A stretch of 19,012 nt of DNA, taken from NCBI GenBank assembly GCA_035718045.1, contig DASTHV010000052.1:1-19012 (forward strand), given 5' to 3'. Shown piece after piece: positions 7,070 through 13,659 of the stretch; the first letter of the stretch is position 1; every line of letters starts with the position of its first letter. Position numbers and translations under genes: made by a program. The notes under the pieces are model-generated. The model ran no database searches, was not told where the DNA came from, and saw only the letters and a program-made list of their open reading frames with translations. The DNA is from DASTHV01 sp035718045. Its GTDB lineage: Bacteria; Patescibacteriota; Saccharimonadia; Saccharimonadales; UBA10212.

Positions 7070-7093
7070 CCTCACTTTAAGAGAGGAGATTTT
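7070..7093 (+). terminator. Weak intrinsic terminator after rpe
   Basis: An imperfect hairpin pairs 7070-7076 with 7080-7086 (six pairs and one A/A mismatch, 3-base loop) and is followed within three bases by four T at 7090-7093. It would separate the gap-rpiB-rpe unit from the transketolase unit whose -10 box lies at 7099. The stem is short, so termination would be partial at best. Confidence 0.3.
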
Positions 7094-7098
7094 CAGCG

Positions 7099-7104
7099 TA
7101 TAAT
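7099..7104 (+). promoter_or_regulatory. Consensus -10 box directly before the transketolase genes
   Basis: A perfect TATAAT ends 10 bases before the ATG at 7115. No good -35 stands 16-18 bases upstream (the best is TTTAAG at 7076-7081). Initiation would be expected near 7111, leaving a leader of about four bases. The Shine-Dalgarno-like GAGAGGAG at 7081-7088 is too far from the ATG to serve it and lies upstream of this start point. Confidence 0.5.
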
Positions 7105-7114
7105 CTTAAGCGGA

Positions 7115-7978
7115 ATGGTTAAACAAAAAGACTACACAATCGAAGAACTTCAGAAAAAAGCCAACCAAATCCGGCAAGACATTATCAAGATGCTGGAGCA
7201 CGCCGGCAGCGGGCACTCCGCCGGCCCGCTGGGGCTGGCCGATATCTTCACCGCTTTATATTTTAAGATTTTAAAGCACGATCCCGATAATCCCGACTGG
7301 GATAAGCGCGACATTTTGGTGCTGAGTAATGGCCATTGCGTGCCGGTGCGTTACGCTACCATGGCCAGAGCGGGGTATTTTTCCGTCAAGGAGTTGATGA
7401 CATTGCGTCAATTCGGCTCGCGCCTGCAGGGGCACCCGGAGCGGCGGCGGCTGCCCGGGCTGGAAACTACCAGCGGTCCGTTAGGCAGCGGTTTAAGCCA
7501 AGCTTGCGGTATGGCTTTGGCTATGCGGATGGATAAAACAATGCACCGCTGGATATACGTAGTGATGGGCGACGGGGAACTGGATGAGGGCAATGTTTGG
7601 GAAGCCGCCATGCTGGCCGGCAAATACAAGCTGAATAATTTGATCGCCATCATTGATCGCAACAATATTCAGATCGATGGTCCTACCGAGACCGTCATGC
7701 CGTTGGAGGACCTAAAAGAAAAATGGGAAGGTTTTGGCTGGCATGTGCTGGAAATAGACGGAAACGATATGGAAGCCGTCATAGACGCCTGCAATATGGC
7801 TAAAGCCATAGTTGAAAAGCCGGTGATGATAATTGCTCACGATGTCCCGGGTAAGGGCGTGGACTTTATGGAATATGATTTTCACTGGCACGGCAGTCCG
7901 CCCAACCACGATCAAGCCGTCGCAGCGCTCAAAGAGCTGCGCACTTTGGGCGGGAAGATTCGGAGCGAACATGAGTGA
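7115..7978 (+). CDS. Transketolase, N-terminal (thiamine diphosphate-binding) subunit
   Basis: Pyrimidine/pyrophosphate half of a split transketolase; moves two-carbon units between sugar phosphates in the pentose phosphate pathway together with the product of the next gene. The 287 residues carry GSGHSAGPLG with His34, VLSNGHCVPVRYA near 69-81, LQGHPE with His107, and the diphosphate/Mg motif GDGELDEGN at 152-160 ending with NN at 183-184. The HWHGSPPN block near the C-terminus is also typical. Length and domain content match stand-alone N-terminal subunits found in many bacteria and archaea, so the split is natural and not a broken gene. It ends in TGA and overlaps the next start by eight bases. 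It has no ribosome site and a -10 box close upstream, so its mRNA is probably almost leaderless. Confidence 0.94.
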   Translation: MVKQKDYTIEELQKKANQIRQDIIKMLEHAGSGHSAGPLGLADIFTALYFKILKHDPDNPDWDKRDILVLSNGHCVPVRYATMARAGYFSVKELMTLRQFGSRLQGHPERRRLPGLETTSGPLGSGLSQACGMALAMRMDKTMHRWIYVVMGDGELDEGNVWEAAMLAGKYKLNNLIAIIDRNNIQIDGPTETVMPLEDLKEKWEGFGWHVLEIDGNDMEAVIDACNMAKAIVEKPVMIIAHDVPGKGVDFMEYDFHWHGSPPNHDQAVAALKELRTLGGKIRSEHE

Positions 7979-8951
7979 AGTGCTTCATGAACACGAAAGT
8001 CTTACGTTGGAGCCGATTCGTAAAGGCTTTGGCAAAGGGCTGCTGGAAGCCGGTAAAAAAGATGAGCGGGTGGTCGGAGTTTGCGCCGACCTGACCGAAT
8101 CGACCAATATGCATTTTTTCGCCGAAGCCTTTCCGGAGCGTTTCATTGACGTAGGGGTAGCCGAGCAGAATCTAGTTACGGTCGGCTCCGGCCTGGCGGC
8201 GATGGGCAAGATTCCTTTTGTAAGCAGCTATGCGGCCTTTAACCCGGGTCGTAACTGGGAACAGATCCGTACTACTATATGTCTGAACGACCAACCGGTT
8301 AAAATCATCGGCTCGCACGCCGGGCTTTATACCGGCGCCGACGGTGCCACGCACCAGATGCTAGAAGATTTGATTCTAATGCGGGCTTTACCGAATATGG
8401 TGGTTTTAGCGCCGTGTGATAGTATTGAGGCCTCCAAGGCCACTTTGGCGATGGCTGCTGATAAAAGACCGAACTATATGCGCGTCACCCGTGAAGCCAC
8501 ACCAATTATCACAACCGATGACACACCGTTCCAGATCGGCCGCGCATACGTCTTTAAGAAGGGAAAGGATGTCAGCTTAATAGCCACGGGCACTATGACC
8601 TATCAAGCGATGGCGGCGGCGGCCACACTTGTCAAAGACGGCATAAACGCTGAAGTCGTGCATGTACCGACAATCAAGCCGATTGATCATCAGGTAATAA
8701 TAGAAAGCGCTGAGCGAACCAAACACGTAGTCACAATAGAGGAAGGCCAGATAAACGGCGGTCTTGGCGGCGCGGTGGCCGAACTGCTTGGCGAGAATTT
8801 ACCGACACCGATGATACGGGTAGGCATGAATGATCATTTTGGCGAATCCGGCAAGCCAGAAGAACTATTGAAACATTTTGGCTTGACTCATACCCATATC
8901 GCAATGACAGCCCACCGGTTGCTGATGGATCACCCTAATCACAAGCACTAG
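7971..8951 (+). CDS. Transketolase, C-terminal subunit
   Basis: Second half of the split transketolase, 326 residues, supplying the pyrimidine-binding and C-terminal domains. FIDVGVAEQNLVTVGSGLA at 58-76 contains the conserved glutamate (Glu65) that activates thiamine diphosphate. GSHAGLYTGADGATHQ and the VTIEEGQINGGLGGAVAE block are typical of transketolase/DXS-like C-terminal halves. The start is the ATG at 7971, with GGAG at 7962-7965 five bases upstream; the frame is open upstream to 7833 but that extension lies wholly inside the partner gene and lacks family similarity. The eight-base overlap with the N-terminal subunit supports coupled synthesis of equal amounts. A DXS or pyruvate-dehydrogenase E1-beta role is less likely because of the pentose-phosphate neighbours. 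Confidence 0.94.
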   Translation: MSEVLHEHESLTLEPIRKGFGKGLLEAGKKDERVVGVCADLTESTNMHFFAEAFPERFIDVGVAEQNLVTVGSGLAAMGKIPFVSSYAAFNPGRNWEQIRTTICLNDQPVKIIGSHAGLYTGADGATHQMLEDLILMRALPNMVVLAPCDSIEASKATLAMAADKRPNYMRVTREATPIITTDDTPFQIGRAYVFKKGKDVSLIATGTMTYQAMAAAATLVKDGINAEVVHVPTIKPIDHQVIIESAERTKHVVTIEEGQINGGLGGAVAELLGENLPTPMIRVGMNDHFGESGKPEELLKHFGLTHTHIAMTAHRLLMDHPNHKH

Positions 8952-8958
8952 CTAACTT

Positions 8959-9849
8959 ATGACCTGGCAGGTTTTGATATTGTTCCAGGCGTTCTTAACC
9001 GCGTTAGCTACTCTTGTGACACGTTTGCTGGCTCGAGAAAAACAAACCGCCACAGCCAGCCTGGCTATAACAGCCGGTTGGTTCGTTTGTCTTTATGTGG
9101 TCGGGCTTTTAATGCTGCCGCATTTTGGCCAGGTGCATTTAAGTTCGTTGCATGACTATTGGCCTCGATTTTTACTAAGCGGTGTCGCCTTTGCTTTGAC
9201 TAACGCCTTTACCTATTACTCATTAGTCTATTTAGACGCCTCAGTCGGGACCATTTTTGGTACCTTAAACGCGCTATTTACGGTCTTTGGAGCTTCCCTG
9301 GTCCTGCACGAAGATCTTAGCAGCCCTCAGTTACTGGGCGCGGTAATATTGTTGGCGGCAATCGTTTACACCGCGTTGGCTACTCGGCATAAGCCCACAG
9401 AGCGGGTTCATCGAAATTTGATTATCGGCTTAGTATACGCCGTTTTAGGCGCCGTTTTTTATGGGATAGCCAGCGTTAATCAAAAGTCGCTTCTAAGTCA
9501 TGTGTCGGTCGGTGATTTACTGGCTTTTGGGTGGTTTTGGGAAATGGCCATGGCGGTCTTTATAGTCTTGTTGATTCAACCGAGATCGCTTGAGGTCTTG
9601 AGGATGCCAAAAGTAGCTGGTTGGACGGCGGTTTTGGGTGTTCTTAGAGCGACTTCTGGTCTATGTTTCATCCTGGCGATGGTCCGCAGCAATAACCTTG
9701 GCTTAATAACTATAATTTCCAACTTTCGACTGATAATCGTAGTCCTGTTGGGCTATTGGCTGCTTAAAGAGCGCAAGAAACCGCTTCAGAAATTAATCGG
9801 CTCGGCTGTGGCGATTATCGCGCTGTCTCTTATGTTTTGGCAAAAATAA
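8959..9849 (+). CDS. EamA/DMT-superfamily permease
   Basis: Polytopic inner-membrane protein of 296 residues with two EamA repeats (about 3-140 and 152-293), each about five hydrophobic segments, giving ten predicted membrane helices. Each repeat ends with the characteristic charged turn before its last helix (LHEDLSSPQLLGAVILL and LKERKKPLQKLIGSAVAI). The superfamily exports or imports metabolites, amino acids or sugar phosphates by exchange or proton coupling; the substrate cannot be assigned here. It begins seven bases after the transketolase stop, with no clear ribosome site, so it is probably read with the transketolase genes. A sugar, pentose-phosphate or nucleoside-linked substrate is an attractive idea from context but is only inference. 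Confidence 0.88.
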   Translation: MTWQVLILFQAFLTALATLVTRLLAREKQTATASLAITAGWFVCLYVVGLLMLPHFGQVHLSSLHDYWPRFLLSGVAFALTNAFTYYSLVYLDASVGTIFGTLNALFTVFGASLVLHEDLSSPQLLGAVILLAAIVYTALATRHKPTERVHRNLIIGLVYAVLGAVFYGIASVNQKSLLSHVSVGDLLAFGWFWEMAMAVFIVLLIQPRSLEVLRMPKVAGWTAVLGVLRATSGLCFILAMVRSNNLGLITIISNFRLIIVVLLGYWLLKERKKPLQKLIGSAVAIIALSLMFWQK

Positions 9850-9866
9850 TCATAAGCGGTTAGAAT
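9837..9866 (+). promoter_or_regulatory. Promoter of the aldolase gene, predicted leaderless
   Basis: TTGGCA at 9837-9842 (5 of 6) and TAGAAT at 9861-9866 (5 of 6) are 18 bases apart. Only eight bases separate the -10 from the ATG at 9875, so transcription would start at about 9873-9874, one or two bases before the start codon. GAGGA at 9867-9871 is too close to the ATG to act as a normal ribosome site. Confidence 0.6.
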
Positions 9867-9874
9867 GAGGATAG

Positions 9875-10786
9875 ATGTCCGCTAATTACCAAAAAATAAG
9901 ACGAGATTGCGCGGCCGCCCGTCAAGCCTTTGGGCGGGCCCGCAAAGAACACTTCGCGCTGGGCGCGTTTAACCTAGACAACCAGGAAACACTTATAGCT
10001 GTTTCGCGGGCGGCCGCTAACAAAAAAGCACCGGTGCTTGTTGAGGTTAGCCACGGCGAAGTCGAAGCCTTAGGACTGGATAATATACGCGATATGGTAG
10101 ATAACTACAAGGCGGAGTACGGCATCGAGATGTACATTAACTTGGACCACAGTCCTAGCGTAGAGGCGGCTATCGCCGGAATTACTGCCGGGTTTGAGTG
10201 CATCCACATTGATATATCACAAGCCAACCACGAGGCTACTGACGAGGAAATAATCGCTAAGACTAAAGAAGTAGTCCGGGCCGCCAGCCTGACCGGTGCA
10301 CTAGTAGAAGCCGAGCCGCATTATTTTGGCGGTGGCAGTAACGTTTTTACTAAGAAATATGACTATGACGAAATTAAAAAGACATTTTCAACACCGGAGG
10401 GCGCCAAAGCTTTTGTGGCCGCTACCGGCATAGACACTTACGCCGCCGCCATCGGCAACCTCCACGGCCATTACCCGGTGCCTAAGGTGCTAGATTTGGA
10501 TTTGCTTAAAAAAATCCGAGCTGCGATTGACTGTAACATCTCCTTGCATGGCGGCAGCGGTACGGCAGGGCATTATTTTATAGAAGCTGTTAAAATCGGG
10601 GTGACCAAGGTAAATATCAACACCGATATGCGGATGACTTACCGCGAAACCCTGGAACGGGTGTTGCGTGAAAATAAAACGGAATTCGCTGTAGTAAAGC
10701 TGATGGGCGAAGTGATTAACGCCGTTCAAAAAGTTGTCGAATCAAAAATCGATGATTTCAACTCGACCGGCAAAGCCCAACCCTAA
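9875..10786 (+). CDS. Class II fructose-bisphosphate aldolase family protein
   Basis: Zinc-dependent aldolase, probably joining glycerone phosphate and glyceraldehyde 3-phosphate to fructose 1,6-bisphosphate or the reverse. The 303-residue barrel has LGAFNLDNQET at 29-39, the metal/catalytic LDHSPS with Asp91 and His92, GNLHGHYP with ligand His197, SLHGGSG with ligand His225, and the phosphate-binding VNINTDMR near 246-253. The usual loop ExGxxGGxED is replaced by EAEPHYFGGGSN at 145-156, so this is a divergent member; tagatose-bisphosphate or another ketose-phosphate aldolase is possible. It is preceded by its own promoter and followed, after 107 bases, by a PfkB-family kinase. Together with gap and transketolase it links pentose phosphates to glycolysis. 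Confidence 0.9.
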   Translation: MSANYQKIRRDCAAARQAFGRARKEHFALGAFNLDNQETLIAVSRAAANKKAPVLVEVSHGEVEALGLDNIRDMVDNYKAEYGIEMYINLDHSPSVEAAIAGITAGFECIHIDISQANHEATDEEIIAKTKEVVRAASLTGALVEAEPHYFGGGSNVFTKKYDYDEIKKTFSTPEGAKAFVAATGIDTYAAAIGNLHGHYPVPKVLDLDLLKKIRAAIDCNISLHGGSGTAGHYFIEAVKIGVTKVNINTDMRMTYRETLERVLRENKTEFAVVKLMGEVINAVQKVVESKIDDFNSTGKAQP

Positions 10787-10816
10787 GAGCTAAAATATAA
10801 GCGGATAATTCGCCAC

Positions 10817-10845
10817 CTGAAATCCTTGCGGCTTTTTGCTACAAT
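10817..10845 (+). promoter_or_regulatory. Extended -10 promoter upstream of the PfkB-family kinase
   Basis: CTGAAA at 10817-10822 and TACAAT at 10840-10845 are 17 bases apart, and TG at 10837-10838 gives the extended form TGnTACAAT. Predicted initiation near 10852 leaves a leader of about 42 bases before the ATG at 10894. That leader has no good Shine-Dalgarno site. The 107-base gap in which it lies contains no other feature I could support. Confidence 0.5.
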
Positions 10846-10893
10846 GATGAGCATAAGCATGAGCGCGATAATACAGAAACAGGCAAATTAGAT

Positions 10894-11904
10894 ATGGCGC
10901 AGGGACAACTGGATGTGCTGAGCGTGGGCGATGTAGTTATTGACGATTTTATAAGACTGCTGGATAAAGAAGAAAAAGTCGAGCACAAAAAAGACGGAGC
11001 AGAATGGTTGGCCATACCGTTTGGTACCAAGATACCCTTTGACCACTCCGAAGCCATACCGGCGGTCGGCAACGCCAGCAATGCGTCCGTGGCATTTGCT
11101 CGGCTGGGGCTTAAAAGCGGTCTGGTAGCGAATATCGGCAATGATACTCGCGGCAGGGACATTTTAGCGCGTCTGGAGAAAGAAAAAGTCGATACCCGGT
11201 TCGTGCACATCAATCCCGGTAAAAAAAGCAATTATCACTATGTACTGTGGTATAAAGACGAACGCACGATTCTAATTAAGCACGAAGAATATGATTACCA
11301 TTGGCCGCGCTTTAGGATAATCGATATTCCGAAGTGGATATATTTTAGTTCGGTCAGCGAACATGCCCTGGAATATCACGACCAGATAGCCGCGTGGCTG
11401 GAAAGCCATCCCAGTGTCAAAATGGCTTTTCAACCCGGAACGTTTCAGATAGAGGCTGGTACCAAAAGGCTAAAAGATATTTATAAACATTCTGAGTTGC
11501 TGGCCGTGAACCGCGAAGAAGCCACGACCATATCTGGCGGCAGTCACGCTGACATCCATGATTTATTTGATAAATTACACGCTCTTGGGCCAAAGATAGT
11601 AGTTATAAGTGACGGCCACGCCGGTGCCTACGCCAGCGACGGCCAAACCAGATACAAGATGCCGATTTACCCAGATCCTAGGCCGCCGTACGATCGCACC
11701 GGCGCCGGCGACGCCTTTACTAGCACTTTCGTGGCGGCCATTATGAAAGGCGCCGATATCCAGGGCGCGCTGCTGTGGGCGCCGATTAATTCGATGAGCG
11801 TCGTTCAAAAAGTCGCCGCCCAGGCCGGCCTGCTGAGCGAAAGAGACCTAGAAAGTTACCTGCGCAAGGCACCAAAGTGGTATCACCCCGAAAGGGTTCG
11901 CTAA
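10894..11904 (+). CDS. PfkB-family carbohydrate/nucleoside kinase
   Basis: ATP-dependent kinase of the ribokinase/PfkB fold, 336 residues. The N-terminal VLSVGDVVIDDFI strand, the substrate-binding AVGNASNASVAFARLGL block at 57-73, NREEA at 206-210, and the anion-hole/catalytic motif DRTGAGDAF at 267-275 with base Asp273 are all present. The block PFGTKIPFDH between the first strand and the Asn-rich motif is a lid insertion. The substrate is not fixed by sequence: ribokinase, adenosine/nucleoside kinase, or a sugar-phosphate kinase are all possible. Position directly after aldolase suggests a sugar-phosphate role such as a substitute phosphofructokinase (inference). Its TAA stop is immediately followed by the ATG of the next gene (TAAATG), so the two are likely coupled. 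Confidence 0.9.
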   Translation: MAQGQLDVLSVGDVVIDDFIRLLDKEEKVEHKKDGAEWLAIPFGTKIPFDHSEAIPAVGNASNASVAFARLGLKSGLVANIGNDTRGRDILARLEKEKVDTRFVHINPGKKSNYHYVLWYKDERTILIKHEEYDYHWPRFRIIDIPKWIYFSSVSEHALEYHDQIAAWLESHPSVKMAFQPGTFQIEAGTKRLKDIYKHSELLAVNREEATTISGGSHADIHDLFDKLHALGPKIVVISDGHAGAYASDGQTRYKMPIYPDPRPPYDRTGAGDAFTSTFVAAIMKGADIQGALLWAPINSMSVVQKVAAQAGLLSERDLESYLRKAPKWYHPERVR

Positions 11905-12948
11905 ATGAGCCGTGCTATATCGCATTTACTAGATCGATCCGAGGAAGAAGTGACTAAAGTGATCTCGATGTTCGAGGATAAGAATAGTTTTCCTAGCCAC
12001 GATGTCCGCCTGCTGGCCCATAACATTCAAACGGTACGCGTCAAACTGCAAGAACTTGGCTTGGACCCAGACGACACTACTGGCGAAGAACTATATCAAG
12101 CCCTGTTAGTGAAGTTCCAAAATGATAGCCTGCAATTTGAAAAGTCTTACGGCGAAGCTAACACGCGTAGCTTTGACAACCGCTCCAGGATAGCCCGCTC
12201 GCTAGTTTTAAAAACCGCGGAAACACCGGATTGCTGGGGGCTTAAATCACGGACCGCTAAAGATATCCTGCGCCAACATCCGCCAAAAAAGTTGATGAAG
12301 CAACTCAACTACCGCTCGCTAGAATCGCTTCTTAAACGAGAAAATTTGCTGGAAATATATTTAGCGTTGCCGTATAGCGAGTCACCGTCTTGGTATAAAG
12401 AGCATTCAAAGTTAGTCAGCCGGTTAGAGCCCACCAGTTTTGAGCCGCGGAGGCTGACGATTCAAGTCTTATCGTCCGCAAAGTATGGCGATATGAATAG
12501 CCCAGATTTTGTGGCCAAAGACCTTAGTATGGGTTCGGTGGCTATCTGGCCGTCACGCACGATGATTAAAGCGCCACTGCTAACTATGATTTTAGTGCTG
12601 CTGGAAACACTGGCTGGCTACAAATCGTTCAAGCTGGCCAAAACCGCCGCCGCCATAAATTCAACCGTAGCCTGGTGGGCTGATATGGACGGCTTAATCG
12701 CCAATCCAGACTCAGAGGTTGTTTCTATGAACCTCAAAGACGTAGCGCTTAACCATTTGCACGAGCACTCTTATGCGGAACGTCTGCTAGATACCGCCCG
12801 TTTATCTTTTTGGGAAGAGCTGCTAAACCGTTATGAAAAAAAGCCGAAACTCGAGCTGGATCTGTTGCGTAAAAACTTTGACGAGCTGACGGACATGATT
12901 AAACCACTCCCAGCCCAGCCGGAACTTGAATATATAGAGGAAATTTAG
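11905..12948 (+). CDS. Unrecognised 347-residue protein coupled to the PfkB-family kinase
   Basis: I do not recognise this family. The product is soluble-looking and mostly helical, with no signal peptide. Residues 1-160 are charged and helical (RSEEEVTKVISMFEDK; RSLESLLKRENLLEIYLALPY). A middle part rich in aromatic residues and mixed strands (161-222) contains RRLTIQVLSSAKYGDM and MGSVAIWPSRTMIKAP. A hydrophobic stretch at 223-238 (APLLTMILVLLETLAG) is short and lacks flanking features of a clear membrane helix, and the C-terminal 80 residues are again charged helices. The ATG abuts the kinase stop with AGGG at 11892-11895 upstream, so it is real and in the same operon. Codon use resembles its neighbours. 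A role with the kinase or the downstream LOG-family protein is plausible but unproven. Confidence 0.8.
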   Translation: MSRAISHLLDRSEEEVTKVISMFEDKNSFPSHDVRLLAHNIQTVRVKLQELGLDPDDTTGEELYQALLVKFQNDSLQFEKSYGEANTRSFDNRSRIARSLVLKTAETPDCWGLKSRTAKDILRQHPPKKLMKQLNYRSLESLLKRENLLEIYLALPYSESPSWYKEHSKLVSRLEPTSFEPRRLTIQVLSSAKYGDMNSPDFVAKDLSMGSVAIWPSRTMIKAPLLTMILVLLETLAGYKSFKLAKTAAAINSTVAWWADMDGLIANPDSEVVSMNLKDVALNHLHEHSYAERLLDTARLSFWEELLNRYEKKPKLELDLLRKNFDELTDMIKPLPAQPELEYIEEI

Positions 12949-13059
12949 ATGCTACGCATCCATTTTCCATTTACCGTTTACCATTTACCATTTACTTCTC
13001 ATTTTTCATTTGCCAAACATCGTAAGTTGTTAATTGCAGCGACCGCAGGGAGCGTCTAA
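12949..13059 (+). CDS. Possible 36-residue ORF across the heptad repeat
   Basis: A reading frame starts at ATG 12949, right after the upstream stop (TAG ATG), eight bases after AGAGG at 12936-12940, and ends with TAA at 13057-13059, which shares its last A with the ATG of the LOG-family gene. Thirty-six residues would be made, the first half repeat-encoded (HFPFTVYHLPFTSHFSF), the second half basic and then hydrophobic (KHRKLLIAATAGSV). The end-to-end fit and both junctions are neat, but the repeat DNA makes a functional peptide doubtful. It may serve only to carry ribosomes from one gene to the next. Confidence 0.3.
   Translation: MLRIHFPFTVYHLPFTSHFSFAKHRKLLIAATAGSV
12960..13015 (+). repeat. 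Heptanucleotide repeat tract between the unknown gene and the LOG gene
   Basis: Five clean 7-base units (consensus CCATTTA, starting at 12960, 12967, 12974, 12981 and 12988) are followed by about three degenerate units to 13015. On the other strand the unit is purine-rich (TAAATGG). It shares unit length with the AGGRAAN tract in pheT but a different motif. Direct tandem units without unique spacers exclude a CRISPR array. Confidence 0.8.
13047..13052 (+). promoter_or_regulatory. Ribosome binding site of the LOG-family gene
   Basis: AGGGAG lies six bases before the ATG at 13059 and fixes that start. No promoter is evident between the repeat tract and the gene, so translation probably depends on the transcript from the kinase promoter. 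Confidence 0.6.
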
Positions 13060-13622
13060 TGTATCAGATTTGTGTCTCGGGCGCCGCCAAAGGCGACAGT
13101 GTAGAGCAAGGCCGCAAATTAGCGCACGAAGCCGGCGGCGCGATCGCCAGGGCCGGCCACAGCCTGATGACCGGCGCTACTACCGGTCTGCCGAATGTCG
13201 CCGCTGAAGGCTACAAAAAGGCCGGCGGTAAGATGAGCTTGGGTATCAGCCCGGCCAGTACCAAGGTTGAACATGTTTTAAAGTATCGCCTGCCCACAGA
13301 GGCTTACGATGTGATCTTGTATAGCGGCCTACATTATTCCGGTCGGGACGCTCTTTTAATTAATTCCTCGGATGCCGTTGTCAGCGTAGGCGGGCGACTT
13401 GGCACCTTGCATGAATTTACCATCGCCATGGAAACCCATACGCCCATGGGCCTGCTGGAAGGTGGCGGCGGTATCAGCGCCGAAATTGAAAAATTAATGG
13501 AGCTGTTACCAAACGCCGACCCGGATTTAGTAATAACCGATTCAGACCCGGACGCTTTGGTTGCTAAACTCACCAAACTCTTAGACAAACTCCACGCCCC
13601 CTACCGTAAGATCTACAGCTAG
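13059..13622 (+). CDS. LOG/SLOG-family Rossmann protein (putative nucleotide phosphoribohydrolase)
   Basis: Rossmann-fold protein of 187 residues. MYQICVSGAAKGD starts the first strand, GHSLMTGATTGLPNVAAEGYKKAGG (33-57) is the second glycine-rich nucleotide-binding turn, and GRDALLINSSDAVVSVGGRLGTLHEF at 95-120 is the family signature. It reads GGRLGTLHE where classic LOG enzymes have PGGxGTxxE, so the loop is modified but Gly, Thr and Glu119 remain. Known members cleave nucleoside monophosphates to base plus ribose 5-phosphate; others in the superfamily only bind nucleotides. If active, it would feed ribose 5-phosphate to rpiB. It follows the unknown gene and repeat tract with a TAATG junction and is probably the last gene of the pfkB operon. 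Confidence 0.82.
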   Translation: MYQICVSGAAKGDSVEQGRKLAHEAGGAIARAGHSLMTGATTGLPNVAAEGYKKAGGKMSLGISPASTKVEHVLKYRLPTEAYDVILYSGLHYSGRDALLINSSDAVVSVGGRLGTLHEFTIAMETHTPMGLLEGGGGISAEIEKLMELLPNADPDLVITDSDPDALVAKLTKLLDKLHAPYRKIYS

Positions 13623-13648
13623 TTGCCTAAAAATCGCTGCCGGAAATT

Positions 13649-13656
13649 GTTACAAT
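13649..13656 (+). promoter_or_regulatory. Extended -10 promoter of uvrB, predicted leaderless
   Basis: TACAAT at 13651-13656 is preceded by TG at 13648-13649 and one base, forming TGnTACAAT. No convincing -35 is present at the normal distance, which is common for extended -10 promoters. Initiation near 13663 would coincide with the second of two consecutive ATG codons (13660 and 13663). Confidence 0.5.
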
Positions 13657-13659
13657 ATT

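Noticed and set aside
7833..7970. N-terminal extension of the transketolase C-terminal subunit
   Set aside because: The extension lies entirely inside the N-terminal subunit gene in another frame and has no family similarity; ATG 7971 has a ribosome site and gives the normal length.
7115..8951. Split transketolase as a frameshifted single gene
   Set aside because: Both halves have the normal lengths and boundaries of natural two-subunit transketolases, and the second has its own ribosome site and ATG.
10801..10836. Terminator after the aldolase gene
   Set aside because: A T-run is present at 10833-10837, but the only stem before it is GGAT/ATCC with a long loop, too weak to support.
10844..10891. 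Short upstream ORF or attenuator peptide before the PfkB-family kinase
   Set aside because: Its first ATG lies inside the predicted -10 box, so it would not be on the transcript; the shorter version from 10859 has no ribosome site and no regulatory codon pattern.
12960..13015. CRISPR array
   Set aside because: Units are only seven bases, directly adjacent and without unique spacers; no cas genes are present.
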